Positions 1-7,722 of a stretch of DNA of 16,455 bases are shown piece after piece. A program made the position numbers and the translations under genes. Position 1 is the first letter of the stretch; each line of letters starts with the position of its first letter. Below the pieces are notes generated by a model, which saw only the letters and a list, made by a program, of their open reading frames with translations, had not been told where the DNA came from and searched no databases. The DNA is from Ignavibacteriota bacterium (GTDB lineage Bacteria; Bacteroidota; Ignavibacteria; Tepidaquicellales; Tepidaquicellaceae), in assembly GCA_003158365.1 (NCBI GenBank), contig PMIW01000060.1, forward strand, positions 1-16,455, in the 5' to 3' direction.

Positions 1-1
1 T

Positions 2-1003
2 TCAAAGACAGGAAAAGTTGCCGCAGAAATGCTGAAAACACTGACACAGATTGTCGGAGCGGTAAAGTATGCGCATAATGAAGTCGGATATATAGATAGC
101 ATTCATACAGACCAGAAAGAACTCGACGGAAAAACAGGCGAGCAAATTGAAATAGAGCTTCTTGCTACCCCTGTGGATGAATGCGCAGATAATATTATTC
201 TTGCAAAATGGCTCATAAGAAATATTGCTTACAGAAACGGAATGCTTGCTACCTTCGCACCGAAAATAGAAAGCGGCGACGCAGGAAACGGAATGCACGT
301 GCATATGAAATTATTTAAGAACGGAAAGAATATAATGGTGGATAGCGAAGGAGTGCTGACTGAAAACGCAAGAAGATTAATAGGCGGACTTTGCAGATAT
401 TCAAGCACTTTAACTGCATTTGGAAATACCTGCAGTTCTTCTTATTTAAGGCTCGTCCCCGACCAGGAAGCACCGACAAGAATCTGCTGGAGCGACTCAA
501 ACAGAAGCTCGATGATAAGGGTGCCGCTGGGATGGTCAAAGACAAAAAATTTAGCATCGTATGTAAATCCCGGAATTAAATTCGACCCGCTCGATATCGA
601 AAGCATGCAGACAGTCGAAATCCGCACTCCCGACGGAAGCGCCAATGCGCACCTGCTTCTTGCAGGACTTACGCTTGCCGCAGACTGGGGTTTGACAAAC
701 GATAAGTCACTCGAGCTTGCAAAGAAACTTTACGTGCAGGGAAATATTTTTAAAGACAAAACTTTACTGGAAGGTTTGCCTGTATTGCCTTCTACCTGCT
801 CGGCATCTGCTGATATATTGCAGTTGAAGAGAAGCGAATACGAAAAGGAAAATATTTTTACGCCGAGTATTATTGATTATACAATAAGCTGCCTTAAAGC
901 TGAAAAAGATAAGGACCTGAATAAAAAACTTTCGAAGCTGAAAGGGCATGCAAAAAAGAAATTTATAAATAAGCTGGTGCAGAAAGACCTTCATAAGAAC
1001 TGA
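2..1003 (+). CDS. Glutamine synthetase type I family, C-terminal part (5' end outside window)
   Basis: This is the ATP-dependent ligase that makes glutamine from glutamate and ammonia in the cytoplasm. The frame is open from base 2, so the gene begins before the window; 333 residues are visible. The ATG at 29 is internal. Signatures of the catalytic (beta/alpha) barrel are present in order: GNGMHVH (codons near 284-304, matching the GSGMHCH metal/substrate segment), then YLRLVPDQEAPTR, the ATP/glutamate segment SDSNRSSMIRVP, and VEIRTPDGSANAHLLLAGL (matching EVRFPDPSANPYLAFA). The segment where E. coli has HHEVATAGQNEV is diverged here: IHTDQKELDGKTGEQIEIEL, with extra residues between the His and the GEQIE block. 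The region after the barrel is lysine-rich (KLSKLKGHAKKKFINKL). A TGA stop is followed at once by TAG. The family is sure; whether this is the housekeeping GlnA or a GlnA-like paralog cannot be settled without the N-terminal domain. Confidence 0.88.
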   Translation, partial: SKTGKVAAEMLKTLTQIVGAVKYAHNEVGYIDSIHTDQKELDGKTGEQIEIELLATPVDECADNIILAKWLIRNIAYRNGMLATFAPKIESGDAGNGMHVHMKLFKNGKNIMVDSEGVLTENARRLIGGLCRYSSTLTAFGNTCSSSYLRLVPDQEAPTRICWSDSNRSSMIRVPLGWSKTKNLASYVNPGIKFDPLDIESMQTVEIRTPDGSANAHLLLAGLTLAADWGLTNDKSLELAKKLYVQGNIFKDKTLLEGLPVLPSTCSASADILQLKRSEYEKENIFTPSIIDYTISCLKAEKDKDLNKKLSKLKGHAKKKFINKLVQKDLHKN

Positions 1004-1018
1004 TAGAGCAGAATTCAG

Positions 1019-1085
1019 AAGTTAAGAAGTTAAAGAAGTTAAGAAGAAAAACATAAGAGCAGTAGATAGTAGTTAGTAGATAGTT
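1019..1085. repeat. Short degenerate tandem repeats after the glutamine synthetase gene
   Basis: Units of 8 to 9 bases run in series: aagttaag (1019-1026), aagttaaag (1027-1035), aagttaag (1036-1043). A second pair of near-identical blocks follows, agtagatagt at 1061-1070 and agtagatagtt at 1075-1085. No reading frame or stable hairpin is seen in this part. It is one of several intergenic arrays in the window with an 8 to 9 base period. Confidence 0.7.
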
Positions 1086-1106
1086 GAAGATAAAAAGTTT
1101 ATAAAA

Positions 1107-1155
1107 AAATTGTGTCGGGGAGTCTAACGATTTTTGTGGACTCCCGACACAATTT
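1107..1155. repeat. Long imperfect inverted repeat (hairpin)
   Basis: The left arm 1107-1124 (aaattgtgtcggggagtc) and the right arm 1139-1155 (gactcccgacacaattt) are complementary except for one extra G in the left arm, giving a 17 bp stem around a 14-base loop. The right arm is not followed by a long T run, so alone it is not a classic intrinsic terminator. It lies 7 bases from a second palindrome, so the two may form one repeat unit or a double-hairpin termination region after the glutamine synthetase gene. Confidence 0.75.
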
Positions 1156-1161
1156 GTTTCT

Positions 1162-1194
1162 CGTTACCAAGCTCCAGCTTGGTAACGTTTTTTT
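1162..1194 (+). terminator. Perfect palindrome with T-run, probable intrinsic terminator
   Basis: Arms cgttaccaagct (1162-1173) and agcttggtaacg (1176-1187) are perfectly complementary over 12 bases with only CC between them, so the real loop must take in the innermost pairs. Seven T residues follow at 1188-1194. This is a good rho-independent terminator for the upstream glutamine synthetase gene. The sequence also resembles dispersed palindromes with a core like 'aagctccagctt' that I recall from many bacterial genomes, so it may be a repeat that also serves as a terminator. Confidence 0.8.
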
Positions 1195-1275
1195 AATTGC
1201 TTGTTAATATAACGTTAGCGTATAAAATTAGAATAACATATTTTAGTTAATAATAGATTAATAATATTATAATAA

Positions 1276-1947
1276 ATGGAAATCAAGAATCACACAAAAA
1301 GAGTTTTTGCACCGGGATGTGCAATGATGTTATACAAACCCGAACTTGCAGAAAAGATGCACACAATTTTAAATGATAATTTAGGCGGTGTTGAGATGCA
1401 CAATACCTGCTGTAAGCACGAGCCTGCATTCAAATCCGAAACTGAAGTAATAAACATCTGCCCGGGATGTGACAAGCGATTCAGAAATGATTATCAAAAC
1501 TCGAAAACGATTTCAGTTTGGGAAATTCTTGCCGAAAGTGATTTCTTTCCATTTCCAGATTACAAAGGTAAAACAATGACTATAATAGATGCCTGCCCGA
1601 CGCGAGACCAGGACAGGATTCACATTGCCATAAGGAAGCTGCTTGAAAAAATGAATATCACACTTGTTGAACCTGCAAGCACGAAGATAAAAGGTATTTG
1701 CTGCGGAGACAGTTTTTACGGAATGATTCCAACAGAAGATGTAATTGTACAAATGAAAAAACGTGCTTCAGAAATTCCTGCTGAAGATGTAGTTGTTTAC
1801 TGCATATCCTGCACGAAAGCTGTTTTCATCGGCGGCAAAGAGCCGCATTATGTGATTGACCTTTTATTCGGAGAAGATTCAATTCCAAAAACATTAGACC
1901 TCGATGCGTGGCACAAAGAACTCGATGATTACATTAGCGCACATTAG
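1276..1947 (+). CDS. Two-domain CCG (HdrB-like) Fe-S protein
   Basis: This 223-residue cytoplasmic protein carries two copies of the cysteine-rich CCG motif seen in HdrB of heterodisulfide reductase, GlcF of glycolate oxidase and LutA. Domain 1 has Cys15, Cys45-Cys46 and the CPGC at 62-65. Domain 2 has Cys107, Cys142-Cys143 and the CISC at 176-179. In HdrB such cysteines hold unusual non-cubane Fe-S clusters and take part in disulfide or quinone-linked electron transfer. The spacing CC-X15-C in domain 1 is shorter than in domain 2 (CC-X32-C). There is no ferredoxin-type CxxCxxC stretch and no membrane segment, so electrons would have to come from a partner not encoded next door. The ATG has no Shine-Dalgarno site; the leader is AT-rich (ataataaATG). 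The neighbours give no functional hint. The fold is quite certain, the substrate unknown. Confidence 0.82.
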   Translation: MEIKNHTKRVFAPGCAMMLYKPELAEKMHTILNDNLGGVEMHNTCCKHEPAFKSETEVINICPGCDKRFRNDYQNSKTISVWEILAESDFFPFPDYKGKTMTIIDACPTRDQDRIHIAIRKLLEKMNITLVEPASTKIKGICCGDSFYGMIPTEDVIVQMKKRASEIPAEDVVVYCISCTKAVFIGGKEPHYVIDLLFGEDSIPKTLDLDAWHKELDDYISAH

Positions 1948-2011
1948 TGCATCATTTCCCCTCCTCCCCTTTTGTATTGCATTAATTATTATTCGTTACA
2001 ATATTTAGCAA

Positions 2012-4816
2012 ATGAAATTTAGCGTATTAAAAATATTAATTTTTAGTATTCTGATTTCTGTTCCGTCGATGGCACAATTCGTCGACTTCGGCAGAAATAA
2101 AGTCCAGTATTCCGATTTCGACTGGAAAGTCCTTTACACAGAGCATTTCCAGATATATTATTACAGCGAGGAAAAAGAGCTTGCCGAGCAGGGCGCTTAT
2201 TTTGCAGAGGAAAGTTATAGATATCTCCAGCAGAAATTCAAACATAGCTTAGTTGATACAGTTCCGCTGATATTTTATTCTTCACCGATGCATTTTAAAC
2301 AGACCAATACAACTCCCGGTATAATTCCCGATGGTGTCGGCGGATTTTTTGAATTTGTAAAAGGCAGGGTGGTAATACCATACGACGGCTCGCTGTTCAA
2401 TTTCAAGCACGTAATAAGACACGAGCTGACTCACGTTTTCAGCACGAGCAAAATTTACAATGTGCTTAAGACTCACGGAAAAATTGTAGACTATTCTCCT
2501 CCACTCTGGTTTACGGAAGGGCTCGCCGAATTCTGCTCCAGCACCTGGGATGCACAGGCGGAAATGGTTATCAAGGATGCAGTTCTGAACGGATACATGG
2601 TCGGACTCGATAACTGGGAATATGTTTACGGAACATATTTTATGTATAAGCTCGGACAGCGGGCATTGATGTATATTTCGGATAAATACGGCGATGAAAA
2701 GATTCTTGAACTTATGGATAATATGTGGATAGATGATAACTTTGAAGTGGTAATGAAATATACAATTGGAAAAGAGTACCCCGATTTTGATAAAGAATTT
2801 TTATATGATTTAAAGAAAAAATATTTTCCCCAGCTTACCGAATTCGATAATCCCTCGCAGGTATCGGAAAATATATATTCGGGAGGATTTGCGCATAAAC
2901 CTACATATTACAGAACCGGGAATAAAGAAGAAATATTTTTCATCGGAAATAACATAGGCTATACAAATATTTTCAGTTTAAGGATAAGCGATACAGTTAA
3001 TACATCCGTTGTAATAAAAGGTGAAACTTCCGATGAGCACGAAACATTCCATTACTTCCGCACGGGAATAGATATTTCAGGCGACGGACTTCTTGTATTC
3101 GTAACACAAAAAGGAAGTTCCGATGCACTATATATATATGACCTGAAATCAGAAAAAATGGTATCGGATTTTACTTTCAAAAATATTACGAGCATCGGTG
3201 CTCCAGCATGGAGCAGGGATTCCCGCTTTATTACTTTTTCGGGAATGGAGTTTTCGGGTAAATCGGATTTGTATCTCTTCGATGTTAAAGAAGAAAAGCT
3301 CACAAGGCTGACAAATGATTATTTCGACGACGACGACCCCTGCTTTTCACCCGACGGCAAATATATTGTGTTTTCTTCCGACAGGACTTCTGCAATAGAT
3401 AAGAATGTATATAACTTGTTTTCTTATGAACTTTCTTCGAATAAAATCACTCAGTTAACAAATTCCGGCTCTGTTCTTACTTCACCGAATTTTTCCGAAG
3501 ACGGGAGACTGATTTTTTCTTCTGATCTGGAAGGAACACAAAATATCTGGATAATAGATTCAGTTTTTTCATCGCCCGAAATGAAGCGCGTAACAAATTT
3601 TACGACGGGTGCATTCGATGCAAAATGGTGCGGTAAAGACAGGATTGTTTTTTCGACTTATGAAAACGGCAATATAACGGTAAAATTAATCAACAACATA
3701 GATGAAAAAATTGCAAAATCGAATAAATCCGAGGACATAAGAACTTCCGTGTTTTTCTCGGGCAGGCCTTTGAATAAAATCACATCTCTAACTACATCAA
3801 AAAATCCAAAATACCAGAAAAGATTTTCATTCGATATTGCAACAACCGCAATCGTTACCGACCCTGTATTTGGAAGCTTTGCAGGCGGGGCACTTTCTTT
3901 AAGCGATATGCTCGGGAACGAAAGATATTATTTACTGCTTTATAATAATTCTAATTACCAGACCGAATTCTGGAAGAGTTTTAATATTGCAATCTCAAAA
4001 ATTTCTCTGGAAAAAAGACTGAATTACGCTTATGGTATTTATCAGCTATCGGGTCTGAGATACGATTTAGCAGAATCTGATTTTGCATATTTCGAAAGAC
4101 TTTACGGAGGATATTTAAGTTTTTCTTACCCGCTCTCTTATTTCAGAAGAATAGAAACAAATACAAATTTATCTTCATCACAAAAAGAAATTGATTTCAT
4201 AAACAACAGGCGCTCACTCCTTCTTTCAAATTCAGTATCCTATGTAAAAGATAATACACTTTGGTGGTACACGGGACCGATTGACGGGGAAAGACTTAAC
4301 CTGACTCTCGGTTATACAACCGATATCCAGAATTCCAATGAAAACTATTTCAGCTTCATGTTTGACTACAGGAAATATCTGCGCATAAGCAGGTTTTCCT
4401 CGCTTGCCCTTCGAGGCCAGTATTTCATGAACCAGGGTAATTTCGCAAGAAGATATTTTATGGGGGGAAGCTGGTCACTGAGAGGATGGCCGTGGATATC
4501 AATGAGAGGTACAAAACTCTGGCAGACAAATGCCGAACTCAGGTTCCCGTTTTTAAACGAAATTGACATACGGTTTCCTTTCGGACTCGATATGTCTTTC
4601 CCTCAAATCAGGGGTGCACTTTTCTTCGATGCAGGGAACTGCTGGGATACAAAAGATAATTATGATTTCACAAAGGGCAGTTTGGGAGCGGGAGTAAGAA
4701 TGAATATATTCGGAATTATAGTACTAAGATACGATTTAGGCAAAAGAATCGAGCAAAACTTCAAAAAACTTCAGGGCAATCTCTTCCAACAGGTCTTCTT
4801 CGGCTGGGACTTTTAA
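2012..4816 (+). CDS. Outer-membrane fusion protein: gluzincin-type metallopeptidase, PD40 beta-propeller, BamA-like barrel
   Basis: The protein has 934 residues. A signal peptide (residues 1-21, hydrophobic core ILIFSILISVPSMA, then QF) directs export. The N-terminal domain has a zinc-peptidase motif, HELTH at 137-141, followed by WFTEGLAEF at 166-174, where Glu169 or Glu173 is the likely third zinc ligand; this is the layout of 'peptidase MA-like' gluzincins. TolB/PD40-type propeller blades follow: APAWSRDSRFITFSG (about 396), PCFSPDGKYIVFSSDR (about 440), SPNFSEDGRLIFSSD (about 490) and KWCGKDRIVFST (about 535). From about 605 to the end comes a beta-barrel like BamA/Omp85, with the loop-6 type segment GGSWSLRGW (818-826, Arg824-Gly825) and a terminal aromatic (QVFFGWDF). 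It would sit in the outer membrane with its peptidase and propeller in the periplasm or at the surface. Catalytic residues are intact, so activity is plausible; substrates are unknown. Confidence 0.85.
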   Translation: MKFSVLKILIFSILISVPSMAQFVDFGRNKVQYSDFDWKVLYTEHFQIYYYSEEKELAEQGAYFAEESYRYLQQKFKHSLVDTVPLIFYSSPMHFKQTNTTPGIIPDGVGGFFEFVKGRVVIPYDGSLFNFKHVIRHELTHVFSTSKIYNVLKTHGKIVDYSPPLWFTEGLAEFCSSTWDAQAEMVIKDAVLNGYMVGLDNWEYVYGTYFMYKLGQRALMYISDKYGDEKILELMDNMWIDDNFEVVMKYTIGKEYPDFDKEFLYDLKKKYFPQLTEFDNPSQVSENIYSGGFAHKPTYYRTGNKEEIFFIGNNIGYTNIFSLRISDTVNTSVVIKGETSDEHETFHYFRTGIDISGDGLLVFVTQKGSSDALYIYDLKSEKMVSDFTFKNITSIGAPAWSRDSRFITFSGMEFSGKSDLYLFDVKEEKLTRLTNDYFDDDDPCFSPDGKYIVFSSDRTSAIDKNVYNLFSYELSSNKITQLTNSGSVLTSPNFSEDGRLIFSSDLEGTQNIWIIDSVFSSPEMKRVTNFTTGAFDAKWCGKDRIVFSTYENGNITVKLINNIDEKIAKSNKSEDIRTSVFFSGRPLNKITSLTTSKNPKYQKRFSFDIATTAIVTDPVFGSFAGGALSLSDMLGNERYYLLLYNNSNYQTEFWKSFNIAISKISLEKRLNYAYGIYQLSGLRYDLAESDFAYFERLYGGYLSFSYPLSYFRRIETNTNLSSSQKEIDFINNRRSLLLSNSVSYVKDNTLWWYTGPIDGERLNLTLGYTTDIQNSNENYFSFMFDYRKYLRISRFSSLALRGQYFMNQGNFARRYFMGGSWSLRGWPWISMRGTKLWQTNAELRFPFLNEIDIRFPFGLDMSFPQIRGALFFDAGNCWDTKDNYDFTKGSLGAGVRMNIFGIIVLRYDLGKRIEQNFKKLQGNLFQQVFFGWDF

Positions 4817-5100
4817 TCAATTTACAATGTACAATTTCAAATGTACAATTAAGAGCATATTAAAACTTTTCGAAAAGAGTCAGGACAAATTTTCCAAATA
4901 ATTGCTGTACTTCTTATTATATGAAAAGTCTCAAAATTTTCAAATCTATTTTCTTTACAGTTAAGTTGTTATAAACATAGCGAGCATACTTCCCTCAAAA
5001 TGAGAAAAACCTCAAAATATGCGCAAAAACCGTGTGTTTATTTGGCACAGGGATTGTAATAAATAAGACAGACAAATTAAACAACAACAAAACAACAACA
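4817..5100. other. Intergenic stretch with small repeats, no gene seen
   Basis: This 284-base AT-rich gap holds a direct repeat of aatgtacaatt at 4826-4836 and 4840-4850, a 12-base palindrome cttttcgaaaag at 4866-4877, and two copies of cctcaaaat (4993-5001 and 5010-5018) with a third ctcaaaat at 4930-4937. The end (5070-5100) is an unusual A/C-rich leader (acaacaacaaaacaacaaca) running directly into the ATG of the next gene. No convincing promoter of either the sigma-70 or the Bacteroidota TTG/TAnnTTTG type was recognised. Confidence 0.5.
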
Positions 5101-6156
5101 ATGAAATTAACAATAACAATATTTACAGTAATCATCCTCTCAATCATAAGTTTCAATATAAGTTTTGCTCAGTATACCGAAGGATTTGAAAATACATTCT
5201 ATCCTACCGGATGGAGCGGTGCCGGCTTTCAGAAATCCAATGCAAAAAGCAAATCAGGTAATTATTCTTCAGTTTCCTTATTGAACAGCACAAACAGTGA
5301 AGACAATTATATGGTTCTTGAAAATGTAGCTACTACAGAATCAGCCACAATAAATTTCTCATACGTAGGTAATAGCGGTAATAAAAACACAAGATTATCG
5401 ATTTATATACAGAACGCTTCAGTTAATAATGGAGATTCGGTTTTGGTTACATCATTAACTCCGGATAAAACCAACTGGAAAACAGCAAACATAGATTTAC
5501 CATATGCTTTTGAAAACAGACAAAACAACAAAATATATTTCATAGTTAACAAATTGGTAAGCGGTGGAAACGATAAAGTTTATATTGATGAGGTCAATTC
5601 CAGTTTTCCGATGCCGGTGCAGATGAGTTCATTCACATACTCAGTAAACGTAAATAACGTTAATTTAAAATGGAATACAAATTCGGAAATCAACAACAAG
5701 GGTTTTGAAATACAGAGAAATTCAGGTAATGACTGGTCAACAGTAGGTTTCGTATCAGCTGATCCTTCAAAATCATATTCTTTTTCGGATAACAATTTGA
5801 AATCTGCATCATATCAATACAGATTAAAGCAAATAGATTTTAACGGTAATTTTGAATATTTCAATTTGAACGGCACAATAAAAGTGGGAACTCCTTCAAA
5901 ATTCTCATTGTCACAAAATTATCCGAACCCGTTCAATCCTTCGACAAAAATAAGTTTCCAGATTCCTTCAGATGAATTCGTATCACTTAAAATTTATGAT
6001 AACTCAGGAAGAGAAGTGATGACATTAGTAAGCGAAAATAAAACCGCAGGATACCATACAGTAGAAATGAAATCAGGTTTATCATCCGGAATTTATTATT
6101 ATCACTTAACAGCAGGAAGCTTTTCAGATACAAAGAAAATGTCAGTAGTAAAATAA
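5101..6156 (+). CDS. Secreted protein with T9SS type A C-terminal sorting domain
   Basis: I chose the ATG at 5101 rather than the in-frame ATG at 5032, because the product then starts with a clean signal peptide (MKLTITIFTVIILSIISFNISFA, cut before Gln24). The mature protein of the 351-residue product has three parts. Residues 24-170 resemble a jelly-roll 'choice-of-anchor J' type domain, with YTEGFENTFYPTGW at its start and YIDEV at its end. Residues 171-260 form a beta-rich, FN3-like module (VQMSSFTYSVNVNNVNLKWNTNSEIN, then YQYRLKQIDFNGNFEYF). Residues 268-351 are the sorting domain: FSLSQNYPNPFNPSTKISF, then VSLKIYDNSGREVMTLV and SSGIYYYHLTAGSFSDTKKM. Such domains send cargo through the type IX system to the cell surface. 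No enzyme motif was seen, so it may be an adhesin or structural surface protein. It is probably transcribed alone, with a terminator directly after it. Confidence 0.85.
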   Translation: MKLTITIFTVIILSIISFNISFAQYTEGFENTFYPTGWSGAGFQKSNAKSKSGNYSSVSLLNSTNSEDNYMVLENVATTESATINFSYVGNSGNKNTRLSIYIQNASVNNGDSVLVTSLTPDKTNWKTANIDLPYAFENRQNNKIYFIVNKLVSGGNDKVYIDEVNSSFPMPVQMSSFTYSVNVNNVNLKWNTNSEINNKGFEIQRNSGNDWSTVGFVSADPSKSYSFSDNNLKSASYQYRLKQIDFNGNFEYFNLNGTIKVGTPSKFSLSQNYPNPFNPSTKISFQIPSDEFVSLKIYDNSGREVMTLVSENKTAGYHTVEMKSGLSSGIYYYHLTAGSFSDTKKMSVVK

Positions 6157-6184
6157 AGTGTTGTTGTACCCTTTAATTTGTTCT

Positions 6185-6219
6185 AAAAAGACCGGTAGAT
6201 TTTTGCCGGTCTTTTTTTT
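6185..6219 (+). terminator. Intrinsic terminator after the T9SS cargo gene
   Basis: Arms aaaaagaccgg (6185-6195) and ccggtcttttt (6206-6216) are perfectly complementary, with a 10-base loop, and the right arm runs into eight T residues (6212-6219). It starts 29 bases past the stop codon at 6156. It separates the secreted-protein gene from kbl. Confidence 0.88.
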
Positions 6220-6240
6220 ATGTATAAATGAACATAATCC

Positions 6241-6256
6241 GTTTTCGCGTGAAAAC
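6241..6256. repeat. Small hairpin in the kbl leader region
   Basis: A perfect 6 bp stem, gttttc and gaaaac, encloses a 4-base gcgt loop. It lies about 100 bases before the kbl start in otherwise AT-rich DNA. It could be an operator or leader structure; it has no T run and could also be chance. Confidence 0.35.
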
Positions 6257-6353
6257 AGCGATTACAAATTAAATCAAATCTTAGATTTATATTTCGTATT
6301 TTTATTAAAAATATATAATATAAAACTTTATAACATTATAACTTTTAACTAAT

Positions 6354-7616
6354 ATGTACAGGAGAACTAAATACGATTTAAAACAGGAGTTAAACCTGAT
6401 AAAAGAATCGGGGCTCTTTAAGGATGAAAGGATAATTCTTTCGGACCAGAAAGCTAATATTGAAGTCAGCTATCCGGCAGGTTCAAAATCCAAAGAAGTT
6501 CTGAATTTCTGCTCGAATAATTATCTGGGGCTGGCAAATCATCCGCAAATCATAGATGCTGCAAAGAAAGCCCTAGATAAATACGGATTCGGACTTGCTT
6601 CAGTCAGGTTTATTTGCGGAACGCAGGATATACACAAGGAACTCGAAGAAAAAATTTCGAACTTCTATCATACAGATGATGCTATATTATACTCATCGTG
6701 CTTCGATGCAAACGGAGGATTATTCGAAAGCATTCTCGGACAGGATGATGTGATAATCACTGATGAGCTGAACCACGCAAGTATCATTGACGGTATCAGG
6801 CTTTGTAAAGCCAAGAGGTTTATTTATAAACATTCCGATATGAAATCCCTCGAACAAAAACTCGTAATGGCGCGCGAAGGAATGGATATATGGGAGCATA
6901 CAGGGCTTGCGCACGAACCAAAGCCTGCAAAAAACATTATCATAGCTACGGACGGAGTTTTTTCAATGGATGGTGATATCGCAAACTTAAAAGATATAGT
7001 AGAGCTTGGCAAGACATATGATGCTATGGTAATGGTCGACGATTCACACGCAACAGGATTTTTCGGAAAAACAGGAAGGGGTTCGGTTGAATACAATGAT
7101 GTGCTCGGTGAAATTGATATAATAACTTCCACACTCGGAAAAGCAATGGGCGGAGCTTCAGGCGGTTTCACCGCATCAAAAAAAGAAATAATCGATATGC
7201 TCAGGCAGCGCTCGAGACCTTACTTGTTCTCTAATACACTTGCACCGTCAATCGCAGGAGCGGCGATAGCAGCGTTTGACCTGCTCGATAAAAGCAATGA
7301 CCTGAGGGAAAGGCTGATGGATAATACTACTCATTTCAGAAAGAAAATGAAAGAACTGGGTTTCGATATAACAGAAAGCGTTCACCCGATTACGCCTGTA
7401 ATGTTCAGAAAGTTTGATAACGATGCAAAGCTCGCCCAGACGATGGCAAAAGAACTTTATTCGGAAGGAATCTATGTGGTGGGATTTTCTTTCCCTGTTG
7501 TACCGAAAGGCCAGGCGAGAATCAGAACGCAAATCTCAGCCGCGCATTCGAGAGAGAATATCGACAAGTGCATAGCAGCATTTGAAAAAGTAGGGAAAAA
7601 GCTGAAAGTAATTTAG
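6354..7616 (+). CDS. kbl: 2-amino-3-ketobutyrate CoA ligase (glycine C-acetyltransferase)
   Basis: This PLP enzyme splits 2-amino-3-ketobutyrate with CoA to glycine and acetyl-CoA, the second step of threonine breakdown after threonine dehydrogenase. Within the alpha-oxoamine synthase family the match to E. coli Kbl is close along the length: NFCSNNYLGLANHP (51-64), GFGLASVRFICGTQD (78-92), AILYSSCFDANGGLFE (110-125), LNHASIIDG (139-147), ATDGVFSMDG (198-207), MVMVDDSHATGFFG (225-238), the PLP lysine Lys263 in TSTLGKAMGGASGGFTA, PYLFSNTLAP, and PVVPKGQARIRTQISAAH near the end. At 420 residues it is about 20 longer than E. coli Kbl; the extra stretch lies near 171-192. No tdh gene is in the window. 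BioF and ALAS are less likely because of the Kbl-specific blocks. The stop codon TAG lies inside the left arm of the inverted repeat that follows. Confidence 0.95.
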   Translation: MYRRTKYDLKQELNLIKESGLFKDERIILSDQKANIEVSYPAGSKSKEVLNFCSNNYLGLANHPQIIDAAKKALDKYGFGLASVRFICGTQDIHKELEEKISNFYHTDDAILYSSCFDANGGLFESILGQDDVIITDELNHASIIDGIRLCKAKRFIYKHSDMKSLEQKLVMAREGMDIWEHTGLAHEPKPAKNIIIATDGVFSMDGDIANLKDIVELGKTYDAMVMVDDSHATGFFGKTGRGSVEYNDVLGEIDIITSTLGKAMGGASGGFTASKKEIIDMLRQRSRPYLFSNTLAPSIAGAAIAAFDLLDKSNDLRERLMDNTTHFRKKMKELGFDITESVHPITPVMFRKFDNDAKLAQTMAKELYSEGIYVVGFSFPVVPKGQARIRTQISAAHSRENIDKCIAAFEKVGKKLKVI

Positions 7617-7656
7617 TCTTTAGAGTCTATTGAGTCTATTGAGTCTATAGAGTAAA
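7615..7656 (+). repeat. Tandem 9-base array, left arm side
   Basis: Four 9-base units follow one another: agtctttag (7615-7623), agtctattg (7624-7632), agtctattg (7633-7641), agtctatag (7642-7650), then a decayed agtaaa. The array starts within the kbl stop codon. The same unit order, in reverse complement, ends the opposite arm at 8157. Confidence 0.85.
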
Positions 7657-7722
7657 TAAAGAATGTAGAGTATAAGAAGTAAAATATTTATTATAGAACT
7701 TAGTACTTAAATTTTTATTATT

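Noticed and set aside
5032..5100. Longer N-terminus for the T9SS protein from an ATG at 5032
   Set aside because: It would add 23 polar residues in front of a standard signal peptide, and the stretch is an A/C-rich leader rather than coding-like.
6158..6352. 64-codon open frame on the plus strand after the T9SS gene
   Set aside because: It runs through the intrinsic terminator at 6185-6219 and AT-rich DNA, and its product is a low-complexity hydrophobic string with no family look.
6824..7171. 115-codon open frame antisense to kbl
   Set aside because: It lies wholly inside the well-supported kbl gene and mirrors its codon pattern; no domain is recognisable.
6354..7616. Reading the PLP enzyme as BioF or a serine palmitoyltransferase-like protein
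   Set aside because: Blocks such as FICGTQD, SSCFDANGG, GKAMGGASGG and PVVPKGQARIRTQISAAH are those of Kbl.
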